A stretch of DNA of 64,000 nt from Tricholoma matsutake (lineage: Eukaryota; Basidiomycota; Agaricomycetes; Agaricales; Tricholomataceae): the NCBI GenBank assembly GCA_026075535.2, contig AP026549.1, positions 4,154,001 through 4,218,000 on the forward strand, read 5' to 3'. This document shows positions 45,085 to 57,143 of the stretch, piece by piece. Position numbers and translations under genes: made by a program. A model generated the notes under the pieces. That model saw only the letters and a list, made by a program, of their open reading frames with translations, was not told the origin of the DNA and did no database searches. Position 1 is the first letter of the stretch. Each line of letters starts with the position of its first letter.

Positions 45085-46440
45085 TTACCAAAACATTGCG
45101 CGAGTACATACCCTTTTTCTTCTTTCTTTCATTATGGGCCTTCCTCTGATGATGGGGCAATGTCGGTTAGTTTTTCCCAACACATAGAAAAATTTGGATG
45201 TACCTGCAGGGAAGCTGCCTGTTTCCACCACTGGTATAGACACAAAGCAATGAGTAAACCCGAAAAAAAAGAAGCAACAACATGTAACCATTATCTCTTC
45301 TTCTGGTAGGCCAAGCCAATATACTTTGAATTTGTCCTCCATCCTGCCTTCATGACTCTTGAGCCAATCTTGCCGACATAAATTCCTAATGGCACTGTCA
45401 GAGAAACATCGTGTGAAAAAAGAACCCATACTTGTCGCTAATGGAATCACTAATGACTGCAGGTGCAGCTAGCTTCCGTTTTTTGAGAGCTGGTCCATCC
45501 GCTAATTGAGGCAGCCCCTCAGTGAATGACACGTCCCCTGGCAGGGCTGATGTTGACAGGAGGATCTCCCCGACTGTTGCTGGTACAGGCATGCCATCCT
45601 CATGTGCTCCTGTTGTCATCCATGCCAGTGCCTCGTCCATGCGTGCATCTGTTGCAATTGGTGGTACAGTGTGCAAATCCAGCGCAGAGGTAGCAGATTG
45701 TATTGTTGCTTCAGGACAGTCCATAGGCATGCCTGTTCAGTTGTCTGCACTTTTGTCCACATCGCCATCCCTTCAAACAGTGTTCACATGAGATTTGTGT
45801 CAGAAGTAAGTAAAATGTACTGGAGTGGGTCCACAATGTTCAAAGCCGCCATTGGATGTGATGGTGATGATGAGTTCATCTGCAAATGTAACTATAATCA
45901 GGGTCTCTTTAACATGAGGAAAGAAAAGCCTACCGTGATGTCCTCATGTGAGATCACATCGGATGGATCTGGCATCATCTTGAGCTCATTGTCCGATGGA
46001 TCTGGCATGATCGTGAAGAGGTTCGCAATGTCCAGGGCCTCTTTCTTTGCTTTCACAGTGCTGTCAGGAATGAGATGGTTTCTTACCCAGGAGGGGTAAT
46101 TTTTCGACATCCAGTGTTTAAGTTTCCAGTTGTTGTCACACAGTCGCAAGTAATGGAACCTGGGGTCATTTAGCATCACTGAATCTACAAACCTTACCGC
46201 AAGACTGTCTGCTTCACTCCAAACCATTGGTGCAAGGCCATGTTTCCCAAGAGTTGTCCAAAGACTTCGTATCTTCTGCCCTTGCTGCGTTATCAATGCC
46301 TTTGACACCGGGACACCATCCTCTGTTTCAAGATAGATGTGCGCGGTATTCAGCTCAAGTGAATCACAGTCATCGTCAGGCATTTCTTTCTCTGGTTGAC
46401 CATGTTTCTTTGTTTTTTTTGCATTCCCATTTGTCGCCCC
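45085..46440 (-). CDS. Plavaka companion gene, multi-exon, unknown function (damaged?)
   Basis: Main exon at 46440-45898: a basic KKTKKHG start, ITQQGQKIRSLWTTLGKHGL, RFHYLRLCDNNWKLKHWMSK and YPSWVRNHLI; an in-frame MPDPSD duplication near its end. Further open blocks at 45791-45398 and 45450-45310 (SAIRNLCRQDWLKSHEGRM, FKVYWLGLPEEEI). This type of ORF accompanies transposases of this kind in mushrooms; its role is not known to me. Exon joins not fully resolved. Confidence 0.5.
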
Positions 46441-46985
46441 TCATTGTGCTCTCTCATGAACATTCCATGAGCTTTTGGTCCAGAACTTGACATCATCAAA
46501 GTTGCCCTGATTAAGCAGCAATGGAGGATCCTTCGTCGAGGGAAGATGTGACCATGTCTGGTTGCTTGAGCAGACAGCCTGAGGCAAGGTCATAGGCGCA
46601 CAAGTCAATTTGTTGTTGATTTCCCTGTTGGAAACAGCTGTAAGTTGGAAAAAAAAGAATCATACGAGAACTCACTCTATTGCCTGCAATCGTGATTGCA
46701 AGCGAATGACTCCCTCTTCCACTGAGCGCTTCAAACCCTCCAGTTGAGTCTTCTCATTTGTGACATGCACCAAAGTCAGTTCTAACCGCATATATGACCC
46801 GAGGTGGTAAGATCCCATTCACTAGCCTGGCATATGATATTGAGGATATTGTGATGTGTGAGAGGTGTAGATGAGGGATCCTGGCAATATGTGGGTGAGT
46901 GCCACATGGTTCAACAATCAGGAATGTTTACTTGTGGGGAAATAGTTTTCGATCCTGGGCCTGTTGGCCCTGAGATCGATCACTG

Positions 46986-47600
46986 ATGTTGGTTGCTGGC
47001 ATCCACAGGGAATGTCCATTTGGAGTGTTGCAAGGTTGGGTCAATTGTACCGAGGCCAGTGGAAAAATTGAAATTCATTGGATGTGTTGGGGAAAGGAAG
47101 AAGGCAGACGCATCGGAGGAAGTAAACAAACAAAGTCTACTTACCACTACCATGGCCACTGTCCAACACACCAATATGGATTTTCTCACTGCTGTTCATA
47201 ATGCAAACCTGGAAACACTCATTGCAAGTGGCAATCCACAGCTCTTACTAGCTTTACAAGAACTCAATCAGCTGTGGTAACCACAATCAGCCATTTTGGT
47301 ATTGATTTCACACTACTCACCACTTACACGGTTCCTCAAGCACACAGAAACAAGTGATTGAGTTTTTTTCTCCCGGCTCTACTGTCGACATCAACACACT
47401 GTCTGGGCCTGTTCTCGGGACGCGTATCTCTCCTGGTGGCAGCTGTCTGATCTATCATGTGAACGCTCCTTTGATGGTATCAGTAAGTGTTCAAGTTACA
47501 ATAATTAATGACTTTTTGAACTTCTCACTCCAAGAGTCAACAAAATTCTGTGCACAATGGTTCTTTTTCATGGGACGACACTACACTTGTAGATATTGAC
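46986..47600 (+). CDS. Possible second small companion ORF
   Basis: Plus-strand block ending in HTNMDFLTAVHNANLETLIA and LLALQELNQLW, with a gt donor right after, and a downstream block with FFSPGSTVDINTLSGPVLGT. It converges with the transposase. No domain recognised; could be a chance frame. Confidence 0.25.
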
Positions 47601-47614
47601 ACAAAAAAGTAGCA

Positions 47615-49437
47615 TTATTCTATCATTGCATCTGTCTCGTTGTCTTCCTCTTCTTCAAACAAACCTTCTGTATTGTATTTTGTGAGTTCAATGAATGGGT
47701 GCCTTAACAATGCAAATTTTTGCATGTCGACAAGCTTTCCATCTGACATGACCTTCAGATCAGGAAACATAGAGACAACTGACTTGATTGACATGATGGG
47801 AATCACTCTGATCGTGTCCTGGCCTTCCAATGCATTGCAAAGATAAACAGTTTGGCTTGATTGGGATAGGAGAGTCGCATCAGGGAAAGAGAACAGGTGG
47901 ATGACAGCAAGGGGATATTCCAGGTCATCAAACTGTAGGTAGAAGTAATATGAGACATTTGTGATACACATTTTACCACCAGAGCCGATCTACAATAATT
48001 TTCAGAGAATGTTTACAGAAGAATAAATGATTGGGACTCACCTCAATGCAAGATGTTTGGCGGAGGGAAGACTTGCTGTTTGACTCAGACCAGATTGATC
48101 GTGCCCACTGTCCATTTGGCAATTGCAGCCATGCCCAATGAACAATTGCATTTGGCCAAGATGATTGGTTTGGCCATCCTTCACACTGCCAGTATTCCAT
48201 CAATGCATTGTACTCGAGCTGTGCCATGGGCCTTGTAGTGTTGTTGCATCATGGTAGAAATGCATAGCCACCTGGAAAGCTATGTGCATAGATCGACAGG
48301 GTACGTGCACCATAATTAATGTCAAGCTTTGGGTACATCACCATCAGGGAGTTGATTTGAGCACGAATCACACCATGTTCTTCAAGGTTGTGGTAGGGAT
48401 CTTTGTCTTGGCAAATTTCTTTGCCTAGATTTCCGATAGCAGTTTCCATTGTCCACTGTGCATAACAGGCAAGTGGACCTGAACGGACAGTTTCAGGGGC
48501 AATGTGAGTGAGGAGATGGATGCTGTGTCAAACAAAATGGATACGAGATTCTTTGCATTGGTAGTAAAGTGCCTCGAAATCCCTGACAAACTCCTTGAGA
48601 ACTCTATTGCCATTCCAAAGATCCTGTGGAGTGATAACAGGACACTGAAGTACTTGAATCCCAGCAACCAATTTGCAGTAGTTTTTCCAGTACAGCTGAG
48701 GAAGGATGTGTTGAAGTAGCACAGGCCCAAGTCCATAGATATACAACTGAAATTTCCAAGCTTTGTACCCGGAATTGATCTTTTCAGCTGGATTGCGAGG
48801 TGCGCACCCAAATGAGGAGGGAATAAATGGTCTCGCCAGGTCAATCGAGTCGCCATGAGCCTTCCAGATTTTTTGTCCCTTGAGAATGGCCCATTCCCAG
48901 GTGGAGATTTTGTCAGGCAGATAGCATTTGATTGTGCCTCGCCAAAGCCCCAGAAGGAGATTGGGATCATTGAGAACAGAAAGGTGCATCAGATCCATGG
49001 TAAAGATGCCAGGAACACCAAGTGTGATAAGCCCAGAAAAGAGTGTGGGCTTGCAAAGACCTGTTGCCTTACGATGCTCTTTGTACTGATTAGGGTTTTC
49101 AGCCAAAAGCAAGTACCGGAGGTTCCTTTCATAGGTTGTGCTGATGTTCTGTCAGAAATTGTGCAGATCTTTGAATGTAACATCATTGTGAGTGCATCCT
49201 GGTATTGCATATCCTTCCAGTTTGGACATGACTGGGAAATAATGTGGGTCACCTTCTCGATGCCGACCAATGATTGCACAGTAGACTCGGCACCCTTGTT
49301 TGCCACTGTGGCCAACAAAACCTGACATGGAAGCAGAACCAGGGCTATCAGCAGATGCTATGATGATGATGTGAATGGATCACAGTATCTCCAATGTAGA
49401 TGCATCAAATATTTTGAGGCCTTTGTGTTGTATGGCA
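47615..49437 (-). pseudogene. Plavaka-type transposase, C-terminal two thirds
   Basis: Sense from 49437: AAIQHKGLKIFDAS, then (after a stop and shifts) GVPGIFTMDLMHLSVLNDPN, LLLGLWRGTIKCYLPDK, the hallmark RNPAEKINSGYKAWKFQLYI, then IGNLGKEICQDKDPYHNLEE and, beyond an intron-like gap at about 47972-48030, FDDLEYPLAVIHLF to an acidic C-terminus (FEEEEDNETDAMIE). Motif order fits the Plavaka transposase family. Stops and frame changes near 49400, 49110 and 48450 suggest decay. Confidence 0.8.
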
Positions 49438-49442
49438 GCGAC

Positions 49443-49843
49443 TGTTAGGAAACCACCCCACTACCTAATAAAATTTCATTTTTATTTTATTATGTCGAAT
49501 TACGCTACATGATGCCAAATTACGCTACACTTTGATAGCATGAGAATTTTATTTCGCACGCATCAAAATGTATGCACATGTATGAGTGCGTCGGTAACTA
49601 CAATGTACAATATGTGTAACATAGTATATAAACCCTAAATATATGCCTAGGGACCCCAGTTGTGTTCTCTTAGGTATTCCACCTACGCTTTTGGTGTGAA
49701 AGGCCTTTGTCAACAAACTCACCTATTAATAACCCCTCGCATCAAAACCATCAATTTCCCCATCACGAGCGTGGATCCCGCCCCCTTCTTGTAGAGAGAA
49801 CCCGCACAGTCTTAGCTAGCAGATAGTGGGTGTCACCCTAACA
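49443..49843 (+). repeat. G 5' LTR
   Basis: TGTTAGGAAACC ... GTGTCACCCTAACA, with inverted ends TGTTAGG/CCTAACA. By hand alignment it differs from the 3' LTR at 17 bases plus one indel; 15 of the 17 are CG versus TG/CA. Confidence 0.97.
49625..49668 (+). promoter_or_regulatory. G promoter: TATA box and predicted RNA start
   Basis: TATATAAA at 49625-49632; 33 nt downstream AGTTGTGTTCT (49658-49668), whose complement is the primer site at 49846. The distance fits TATA-driven initiation at 49658. The start is inferred from this complementarity. Confidence 0.65.
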
Positions 49844-49845
49844 GA

Positions 49846-49856
49846 AGAACACAACT
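49846..49856 (+). promoter_or_regulatory. G self-priming primer-binding site
   Basis: AGAACACAACT, 2 nt after the 5' LTR, exact 11-nt complement of the predicted transcript start. No TGG-type tRNA site is seen here. This is the arrangement known for Tf1/sushi elements, in which the RNA 5' end primes minus-strand synthesis. Confidence 0.7.
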
Positions 49857-50330
49857 TCCCATATCAGTGCACCTTCTCTTACTTGCGCATACATCATTGT
49901 TTCACCGCGCCACATCCGATTACTCATCCTTTCGGCACGAGCTGGAAGTACTTGTATATATGTAATCTACCTTTTCTTTTGTAAGCCGATGCCAGGCCTC
50001 ACCTTACATTGCGACTGCCAGTGATCGAGAGGCAGCGCTCGTCATTAGGACAGCTGTAACCAGACAACCAATCGGATCTGGTTTAGTTACAATTTACATT
50101 ACTCTATTCGGACAACTATTTTAGTTACAAGCCGAATTCAGCGATATCTCCGAGATCAGGCACTGTTGGAAGGGTTATTGATCCAAAGTGTCAAAATAGG
50201 CGCCCGACAAACGACGAACGATTGACAAACCTCGACGAACCTTATCACATGACCGGTAAACATTTGGAGAGGTCTCGAAGAAAAAATTTTGAATTTGTCA
50301 AAGAAGTGATTCATCACAGATTCTACAATT

Positions 50331-51428
50331 ATGTCTGAACCTTCAACTTCTAATCCCGGTCCTAATCTTGTTCCCATACCAGCACTAGAGGCAAAAATTG
50401 ATGTGCTCACAGCGCAAATGTTGCAATTAGTGTCAGTATTGGCAGCATCACAGCCCAGACAAGCGGAAGTACAGCCAGAGACAATAGGAGAAAGAGATGA
50501 TGAGATGGAGGAGATGGTGGAGTGGATATCGCAGGAGGATGAGATGGTGGAGAAATCTGGAAATGGAAAAGCGTGCTTACCTAAGTACGCGCCCCCGCAA
50601 ATCTTTGACGGTACCATGGAGAATACAAAATCCTTCATCAGCTCTATAGTATTGTACATCCATGGGAGGAAGCCAGAGTTTCGTACAGCCAAGTCTAGGA
50701 TTATGTTTGCTCTCTCATACATTCAGGGGGGGAAAGCACAGTTCTGGAGAAACGAGGCTATTAATCAAATTGCTGTGGGAAATAAACCATTTGCAACCTT
50801 CAAGGAATTTCTGGAGAGATTGGAGGCACAGTTTGGAGACCCTAATCCAAAGGCAACAGCCAATGCTAAATTAAAAACCATGCACCAAGGTTCCCTAACG
50901 GCGGATGAATTTATTTTGCAGTTCAAAGCAGAAGCTTCGCAAATGGGCATGGGAGAAGCCGCGTTGGTAGAGTTTTTGAAAGCAGGATTAAATCCCTCCT
51001 TATTCAAGTCTATCTACCAACTACCTTCTATGTCAGAGAAGTTGGATGAGTGGTATAATTGGGCAATGTGCCTTGACTGGCAATATCAGCAGGAACAGGC
51101 GGAGTCAAAGTTGATGTACAGAAGTAGTAAATTTGGAAAGTCATCTGGAGGAAAGTCCGAGAAAGGAAAGGCGCCTCAGGCACAAGCTCCAAGGGCACAG
51201 CCACCGGCCATGGCAGTGACACCTATAGTTACGGAGTCAGCAGCACCAGCAGAGGCAATGGAGGTTGATCAAGCAGGGAGACGAGCCCCACTTAAATGTT
51301 TTAACTGTGGGCAGTTAGGACACATTTCTAGGAATTGTAGGCAGAAAAGAAAGATTAGGGAAGCTACAATCGAGGAAGTGAAGCTGGAGGAAGGCAAGCA
51401 GAAGAATTTTGTGGAAGAGTCCCAGTGA
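50331..51428 (+). CDS. G Gag, 365 aa, intact
   Basis: Structural protein of the element's particles. Acidic N-terminus, then the capsid-like region PKYAPPQIFDGTMENTKSFI, FALSYIQGGKAQFWRNEAIN, FLERLEAQFGDPNPKATANA, SLTADEFILQFKAEASQMGM, a basic Ala/Pro-rich linker, and a CCHC knuckle CFNCGQLGHISRNC near residue 325. ATG at 50331 opens the only long frame after a 487-nt leader. The stop at 51426-51428 overlaps the Pol frame, which is -1 relative to Gag. Confidence 0.92.
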   Translation: MSEPSTSNPGPNLVPIPALEAKIDVLTAQMLQLVSVLAASQPRQAEVQPETIGERDDEMEEMVEWISQEDEMVEKSGNGKACLPKYAPPQIFDGTMENTKSFISSIVLYIHGRKPEFRTAKSRIMFALSYIQGGKAQFWRNEAINQIAVGNKPFATFKEFLERLEAQFGDPNPKATANAKLKTMHQGSLTADEFILQFKAEASQMGMGEAALVEFLKAGLNPSLFKSIYQLPSMSEKLDEWYNWAMCLDWQYQQEQAESKLMYRSSKFGKSSGGKSEKGKAPQAQAPRAQPPAMAVTPIVTESAAPAEAMEVDQAGRRAPLKCFNCGQLGHISRNCRQKRKIREATIEEVKLEEGKQKNFVEESQ

Positions 51429-54400
51429 AGGTTTCCCCATTGGTGACCCAGAATCGTTACAATGTATTAGTATCCGAGGAAACCCAGAGCAAATCAGAAA
51501 AGGAAATTGAGGAGGAGTATAACCATTCTGAATCACGTGACGAAAAGGAGTACAACTGTTGTAAATCACGTGACAATTTTCATGTGTCATTTCTGAAAAC
51601 CCCTAAATTCTTTATTCGCTCTGCGTGAATAGAACCCGAAATCACCTTGACAGTGGACACGCATGCAGCTATTGATGTGGAAGCGTTGCTTGATAGTGGT
51701 GCTACAGGATTATTTATTAATTGATCCTTAATTACCGGAAACGGTATTAACACACGCAAGCTGGTGCAACCTATAATGGTGTACAATATTGACGGAACAG
51801 TCAATCGTGGAGGAACTATCAAGGAGGAGGTGACTATGGTACTAAAGTATCAGGAGCATCAGGAGCGAGCCATATTCGAAGTGTGCGATCTTGGGAAAAC
51901 CAATCTAATAATAGGATGTCCATGGTTATGGAAGCATAATCCCGAAATTGATTGGAAAACTGGGAAAGTACAAATGACTCGTTGTCCTAAGGAATGTAAT
52001 GTGTATGGGAGGAAGATGAAGAAGGAAAAAAGGAAAAAGAAAGAGAAAGAATGTCCGAGAAAGTATTCTGTTACGATGGAGGAAGTGGAGGATGAGGAAA
52101 TGCCAAATGGGGAAGTTCCAATCATGATTGAGAAAGAAGAGCAGAAGCAAACCTTTAGAGCAATTCATGGAGGACAGTCATGGGACAAGAATATTGTGAA
52201 GGTGGAGAAGCCAGTGGAGGAATGGGTGCCAAAAGTGTATCATGAACATCTGTCAGTGTTCCAGAAGAAGGAGTCTGAGTGAATGCCAGTGCGGAAGCCA
52301 TGGGATCATGCGATTGAGATGAAGCCAGGGTTTGTGCCAAAGAAGTCGAAGGTATATCTGTTATCTCCGATGGAACAAGAAGAAGTGGATGCGTTCCTGA
52401 AGGAGCAATTGCGCAAAGGATACATACAACCTTCGAAATCACTGCAGACGTCACCAATATTCTTTGTGCCAAAGAAAGACCAAAGGAAGAGGATGTGTAC
52501 AGATTATAGGTATTTGAATGAGTGGACAGTGAAGAACATGTACCCCCTGCCGTTGATCTCAGAAATAATTGACAAGGTGGGAAAAGCCAAGGTCTTTACA
52601 AAATTGGATTTATGATGGGGATACAACAATGTACAAATAAAGAAAGGAGATGAGTGGAAGGCAGCATTTGCCACGTGTCGAGGATCCTTTGAGCCGCTTG
52701 TCATGTTTTTTGGGATGACTAATAGTCCCCCGACCTTTCAAAATATAATGAATGACATTTTCAAGGACATAATAGACAAAGGCGTGGTAATAATATTTAT
52801 TGACAACATTCTGATATTCACGGAGGATGAAGAAAATCATGAGGCAATAGTACAGGAGGTGCTATGGAGGTTGGCGGAGAATGATCTATTTTTGAAACCA
52901 GAGAAGTGTGTGTTTGGGGCAAGCGAGATTGAGTTCCTAGGATTATTGATTGGCCCTGACAGAATCAAAATGGATCCGATCAAGGTACAGGCAATCACAG
53001 ATTGGCCTGCACCCACCCATGTCAAGGAGGTTCAAGCCTTCTTGGGACTCACAAATTATTATCGTTGCTTTGTGCACAATTTTTCTAAAATTGCTGCACC
53101 CTTACATAACCTTATGTGAAAGGGAGTAGTATGGAGGTGGGGAGAGCAGCAGCAGACAGCATTTGAGGAGTTGAAGAGGAAGTTTGTGGAGGGACCAATA
53201 TTAGCCCCAGTAGATTTCATGCACCCTTTACGAGTGGAATCAGATGCATCCGACTTTGCTACTGGAGCGGTATTATCAATGCTGTGCAAAGATGACAAAT
53301 GGCATCCTTGTGCATATTTGTCCCAAGCATTGAATGATGTGGAGAGGAATTATGATGTGCATGACAAAGAGATGTTGGGGATAATACAAGCGTTGGAGGA
53401 GTGGAGGCATTATTTGGAGGGATGTATGCATCAGATTGAGATCTGGATGGATCATCAAAATCTACAATACTTCATGTCCGCTAAAAAGCTTAATCACCGG
53501 CAAGCGCATTGGGCGCTATTCCTATCGCATTTCAATTTTCACTTGGTCCACAAAGCAGGAAGCTTAATGAGGAAAGCAGATGCATTATCCAGATGTATTG
53601 ATCATAAAAGGGGGGTGGAGGAGGATAATAAAAATGTTACCTTACTCAAACCCGAATACTTTCGCATTTGCACTATGCATCAAGGGCATCTATTAATAGA
53701 TAGCTCGGAAACGGAAATGTTGTCTAAAATTAGACAATGTTTGGAAATGGACAATGAAGTAGTGGAAGCCGTGAAAGCTCTGAAGGGAGAGAAGAAAGGT
53801 AATATCAAAGGAGATGAATGGGCTGTTGGTGTTGTTTCGAGGAAAAGTGTATGTACCAAAGGATCAAGATTTGCGAAGGGAGATTGTCCAGTTACATCAC
53901 AATACGCTGATTGCCGGACACCCAGGAAGATGGAAGATGTTGGAATTAGTAATGAGAAATTATTGGTGGCCCGGAATTTCAAAGTATGTGTTGGGGTATG
54001 TGGATGGATGTGATACGTGCATGAGGGGGAAGAAATTTCCAGAGAAACCTGCAGGAAAATTGATGCCGAACCCTATACCTAAAGCGCCATGGCGAGATAT
54101 ATCTGTGGATTTTATTACCGGATTACCCGAGGCTCAAGGGTACGATGCAATATTCGTAGTATGCAACTGCTTCACAAAGGAGGTCCATATTATTCCTACT
54201 ACTACAGAAACCTCATCATTGGGCTTGGCATGCCTCTATCTAAATCAGGTATGGCAGTTACATGGGTTACCCGATACCGTTATCTCTGATCGTGGACCAC
54301 AATTTGCTTCTGCATTTATGCGAGAACTAAACAACATATTGGGAATTCAAACTAAATTATCTATGGCATATCACCCGCAGACTGATGGGCAGACAGAGAG

Positions 54401-55250
54401 AATAAATCAGGAGTTGGAGCAGTACCTATGTATGTTTGTCAACTACCAACAAACCGACTGGCCCAAATGGTTGGCAATTGCCGAATTTTCCCACAATAAC
54501 AAATTCCATTTGGCTACTTGTATGTCACCCTTTTTTGCGAATTATGGATATCATCCTTGCATGGGAGTAGAACCCAGAAGGGAAGTCAAAGTACAGTTGA
54601 TAGAAGACTTTGTATCTAAGATGCAAAAGGTACAAGAGGAAGCAGAGGCGGCATTGAAGAAAGCACATGATGACATGATGCGACACGCGGATCGTACTCG
54701 AGCACATGCTCCAGAGTACAAAGTTGGTGACTTGGTATGGCTAAGTACCAAGGACCTGAATATTCCACGACCTTCGAGGAAACTTATGGAGAAACAAGTT
54801 GGCCCATATGCGATCTCTAAAGTGATCTTGCCCAATGTGGTAGTGCTAAAATTACCCTGATCATTCAAGATTGATCCTGAGATTAACGTATCCCGCCTAC
54901 GCCCTTACCGCCTGCCCACTATTCCTGGCCAACAAACTACTCCGCAACCTCCGATAATAGTAGAAGGTGCTCCAGAATACATAGTTGAAGAAATTCTAGA
55001 CTCACGTCTTCAACAGAACAAATTGGAGTTCTTAATAAAGTGGAAAAACTATACCAACGAAAATAATTCGTGGGAACCTGAAGAGAATTGTAAGCGAGCG
55101 CATAACGCAATCGCCCAATTCTTTAAACGTAATCCAAATGCTCCGCGTCACATTGCGAGAATGGTGTATGAGGGGATGAAATTCCGACCTTACCAAAATT
55201 TCACAGAGGGGACAAACGTAATATTTTCTCACCTGGAAGTCGAGGCATAA
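51425..55250 (+). pseudogene. G Pol: PR-RT-RNase H-IN-chromodomain, six TGA stops and one frameshift
   Basis: Protease LLDSGATGLFIN; RT with [52 protein letters not shown] and IIFIDNILIF, where the YxDD box reads FIDN (second Asp to Asn, catalytic loss); RNase H VESDASDFATGAVLS and IWMDHQNLQYF; H2C2 HHNTLIAGHPGRWKMLELVM / CDTCMRGKKFPEKP; core ISVDFITGLPEAQGYDAIFV, LPDTVISDRGPQFASAFMRE, PQTDGQTERINQEL; GPYAISKV; chromodomain-like FLIKWKNYTNENNSWEPEEN. TGA stops at 51626, 51722, 52280, 52613, 53117, 54858; frameshift near 53825. Confidence 0.93.
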
Positions 55251-55258
55251 AAGGGGGG
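55249..55258 (+). other. G polypurine tract
   Basis: AAAAGGGGGG, 3 nt before the 3' LTR: the plus-strand primer site expected at this position. Confidence 0.85.
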
Positions 55259-55261
55259 TAA

Positions 55262-55663
55262 TGTTAGGAAACCACCCCATTACCTAATAAAATTTCATTT
55301 TTATTTTATTATGTCGAATTATGCTACATGATGCCAAATTATGCTACACTTTGATAGCATGAGAATTTTATTTCGCACGCATCAAAATGTACGCGCATGT
55401 ACGAGTGCATCGGTAACAACAATGTACAATATGTGTAACATAGTATATAAACCCTAAATATATGCCTAGGGGACCCCAGTTGTGTTCTCTTAGGTATTCC
55501 ACCTACGCTTTCAGTGTGAAAGGCCTTTGTCAACAAACTCACCTATTAATAACCCCTTGCATCAAAACCATCAATTTCCCCATCATGAGCGCAGATCCTG
55601 CCCCCTTCTTGTAGAGAGAACCTGCACAGTCTTAGCTAGCAGATAGTGGGTGTCGCCCTAACA
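55262..55663 (+). repeat. G 3' LTR
   Basis: TGTTAGGAAACC ... GTGTCGCCCTAACA; carries the same TATA/AGTTGTGTTCT block as the 5' LTR. Confidence 0.97.
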
Positions 55664-55668
55664 GCAAC

Positions 55669-56960
55669 ATGATAGAGTGAGGGAAATAGGTAAGAGTCAA
55701 TATCTCATGGTTTATTGGGACCGGGGACAAAGCTGCCTGGGATGACAAAAGATTTTGTGTAATGTAGTCCAGGGCAAACATTATGGATAATCCAGATGAA
55801 CATCCAGCAGTCAGAGGCTTTGTCCCGATACAGCTGTACACCATCAATGGAAAGCTGTAATGCGATGTCATCTTTGGTGAATCGACCAGAACCCCAAGCT
55901 TGCAAGAGGTTGTATGAGCACACTGTGTCATCATAGTACTCCATTTGGCCATCATGTGTCTGGAGGTATTCCGAGATCTCTGTGAGCCTCTTCTCAAGAT
56001 AGTGCATCTCTGCAGCTGTTTGAGGTGATCCATAGAATGCTTGAAGTACTGGACCAATTGGAATTGTTGTAAACTGTCATTGAGGCCTTCCATTTGCATC
56101 GTAATGAGGAGCACTGCAGTATGGACATGCATCAAGACTGGAGTATGCACCTGTGAAAGCAGTGCAACTAGAAGGACACATATTGTGTTTCATAGGTACG
56201 ACACCAGAGATTTCCTTGAGAGTTCGTTTGGCCTGATCAAATGACAAGAATTTGTTGCCAGGGTAGGCTGCCATGTCAACCTTTCATATGGTTTCATAGT
56301 GATTGCGAGATGTATCTGTCGAGTAAATAAAGTGGCGCAGTGCCTTCACTAGATGTGTATCTGACATGTCCAGAGTGCCATGTGCCAATTCTGGGTCCCT
56401 GAGCCGATCAATATCCTCAGGAGCCATTCCACTTTCCTCAAGAGTTGCATTCTTCAAAGCTTGTATGTTCATCATCGTGGAGGGCAGGTATATATATTCC
56501 AGTATCTGGTTCCCCTTCTTTGAGATCCAATGGGGCTGGCTGAAAAGAACCTAGATTGGAAGCAGTGCCAGGTCCAGACTCTTGAGAACCACTGGGGTGG
56601 TGATCAGGAATGTATCCACCCTCTGGATCGTGATCAGAAGCGCTGCCAGGTGGTATTGGATTATTGATCTCATTAACACCAGGGCTGGAGGCGCCTTGGT
56701 CTTCGTCCAAATTCTGAGGTATTGGTGCACCCATTGGGTTTGACACGGGCTAGAGAGATAAGATTAGAAATGTCCAAAATTGAAAATAGGAAATGTTGAT
56801 GAACTTCTGGCGGTGTAAGCTTTTGTTGTTTGGGAGCCGCCAGAGCATTCTCATCGGTAGCTTGGGGCGGTTTCGAGGTTGCGAGGAGTCTGTCTGGTAT
56901 CGGCACATTTTTCGATTTGGAATGTTGGATGAAATCCTGGAATTCTCATTCAGCACGTTT
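55669..56960 (-). pseudogene. Plavaka-type transposase, N-terminal part
   Basis: Sense: linker region with GSASDHDPEGGYIPDHHPSG (56670-56600), then KFLSFDQAKRTLKEISGVVP, the zinc-binding MCPSSCTAFTGAYSSLDACP / YCSAPHYDANGRPQ, then DGQMEYYDDTVCSYNLLQAW, ALQLSIDGVQLYRDKASDCW, SFVIPGSFVPGPNKP and, after a TGA, DIDSYLFPSLYHVA, where element G interrupts. The order is that of Plavaka transposases; frames shift near 56280 and 56080. Any N-terminal zinc finger upstream of 56960 was not found. Confidence 0.78.
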
Positions 56961-57143
56961 TTCTGTGTAGATGTTGTGTGGAGTGCGTCACTTCTGTGTT
57001 GAGGTCATTGTGTGATGCCGGAGGAAGTCATGCAACTGCTGTATGTCAAGTCAAAAGAGTCTATTAAGTGGAGAATTGTGTCGACTGACACAACCCTTGA
57101 ACTATAGTAATCAATGTCGATATATTACAACAGACATAGTAGT

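Larger units (their letters stand above)
49443..55663 (+). mobile_element. Gypsy element G, nearly complete Ty3/gypsy chromovirus
   Basis: LTRs of 401 and 402 bp, a 365-aa Gag, Pol with PR-RT-RH-IN and a chromodomain-like end, a self-priming site and a polypurine tract. Flanks are gcgac (49438-49442) and gcaac (55664-55668), a 5-bp target duplication with one CpG-type change. Joining the flanks restores the Plavaka frame ...YHVA-AIQHKG. Pol carries six TGA stops and one frameshift, so it is not autonomous as it stands. Confidence 0.95.

Noticed and set aside
51626..54860. UGA read as an amino acid
   Set aside because: The intact Gag and hydrophobin end at TGA, and the TGA sites fit CpG mutation, so reassignment is not needed.
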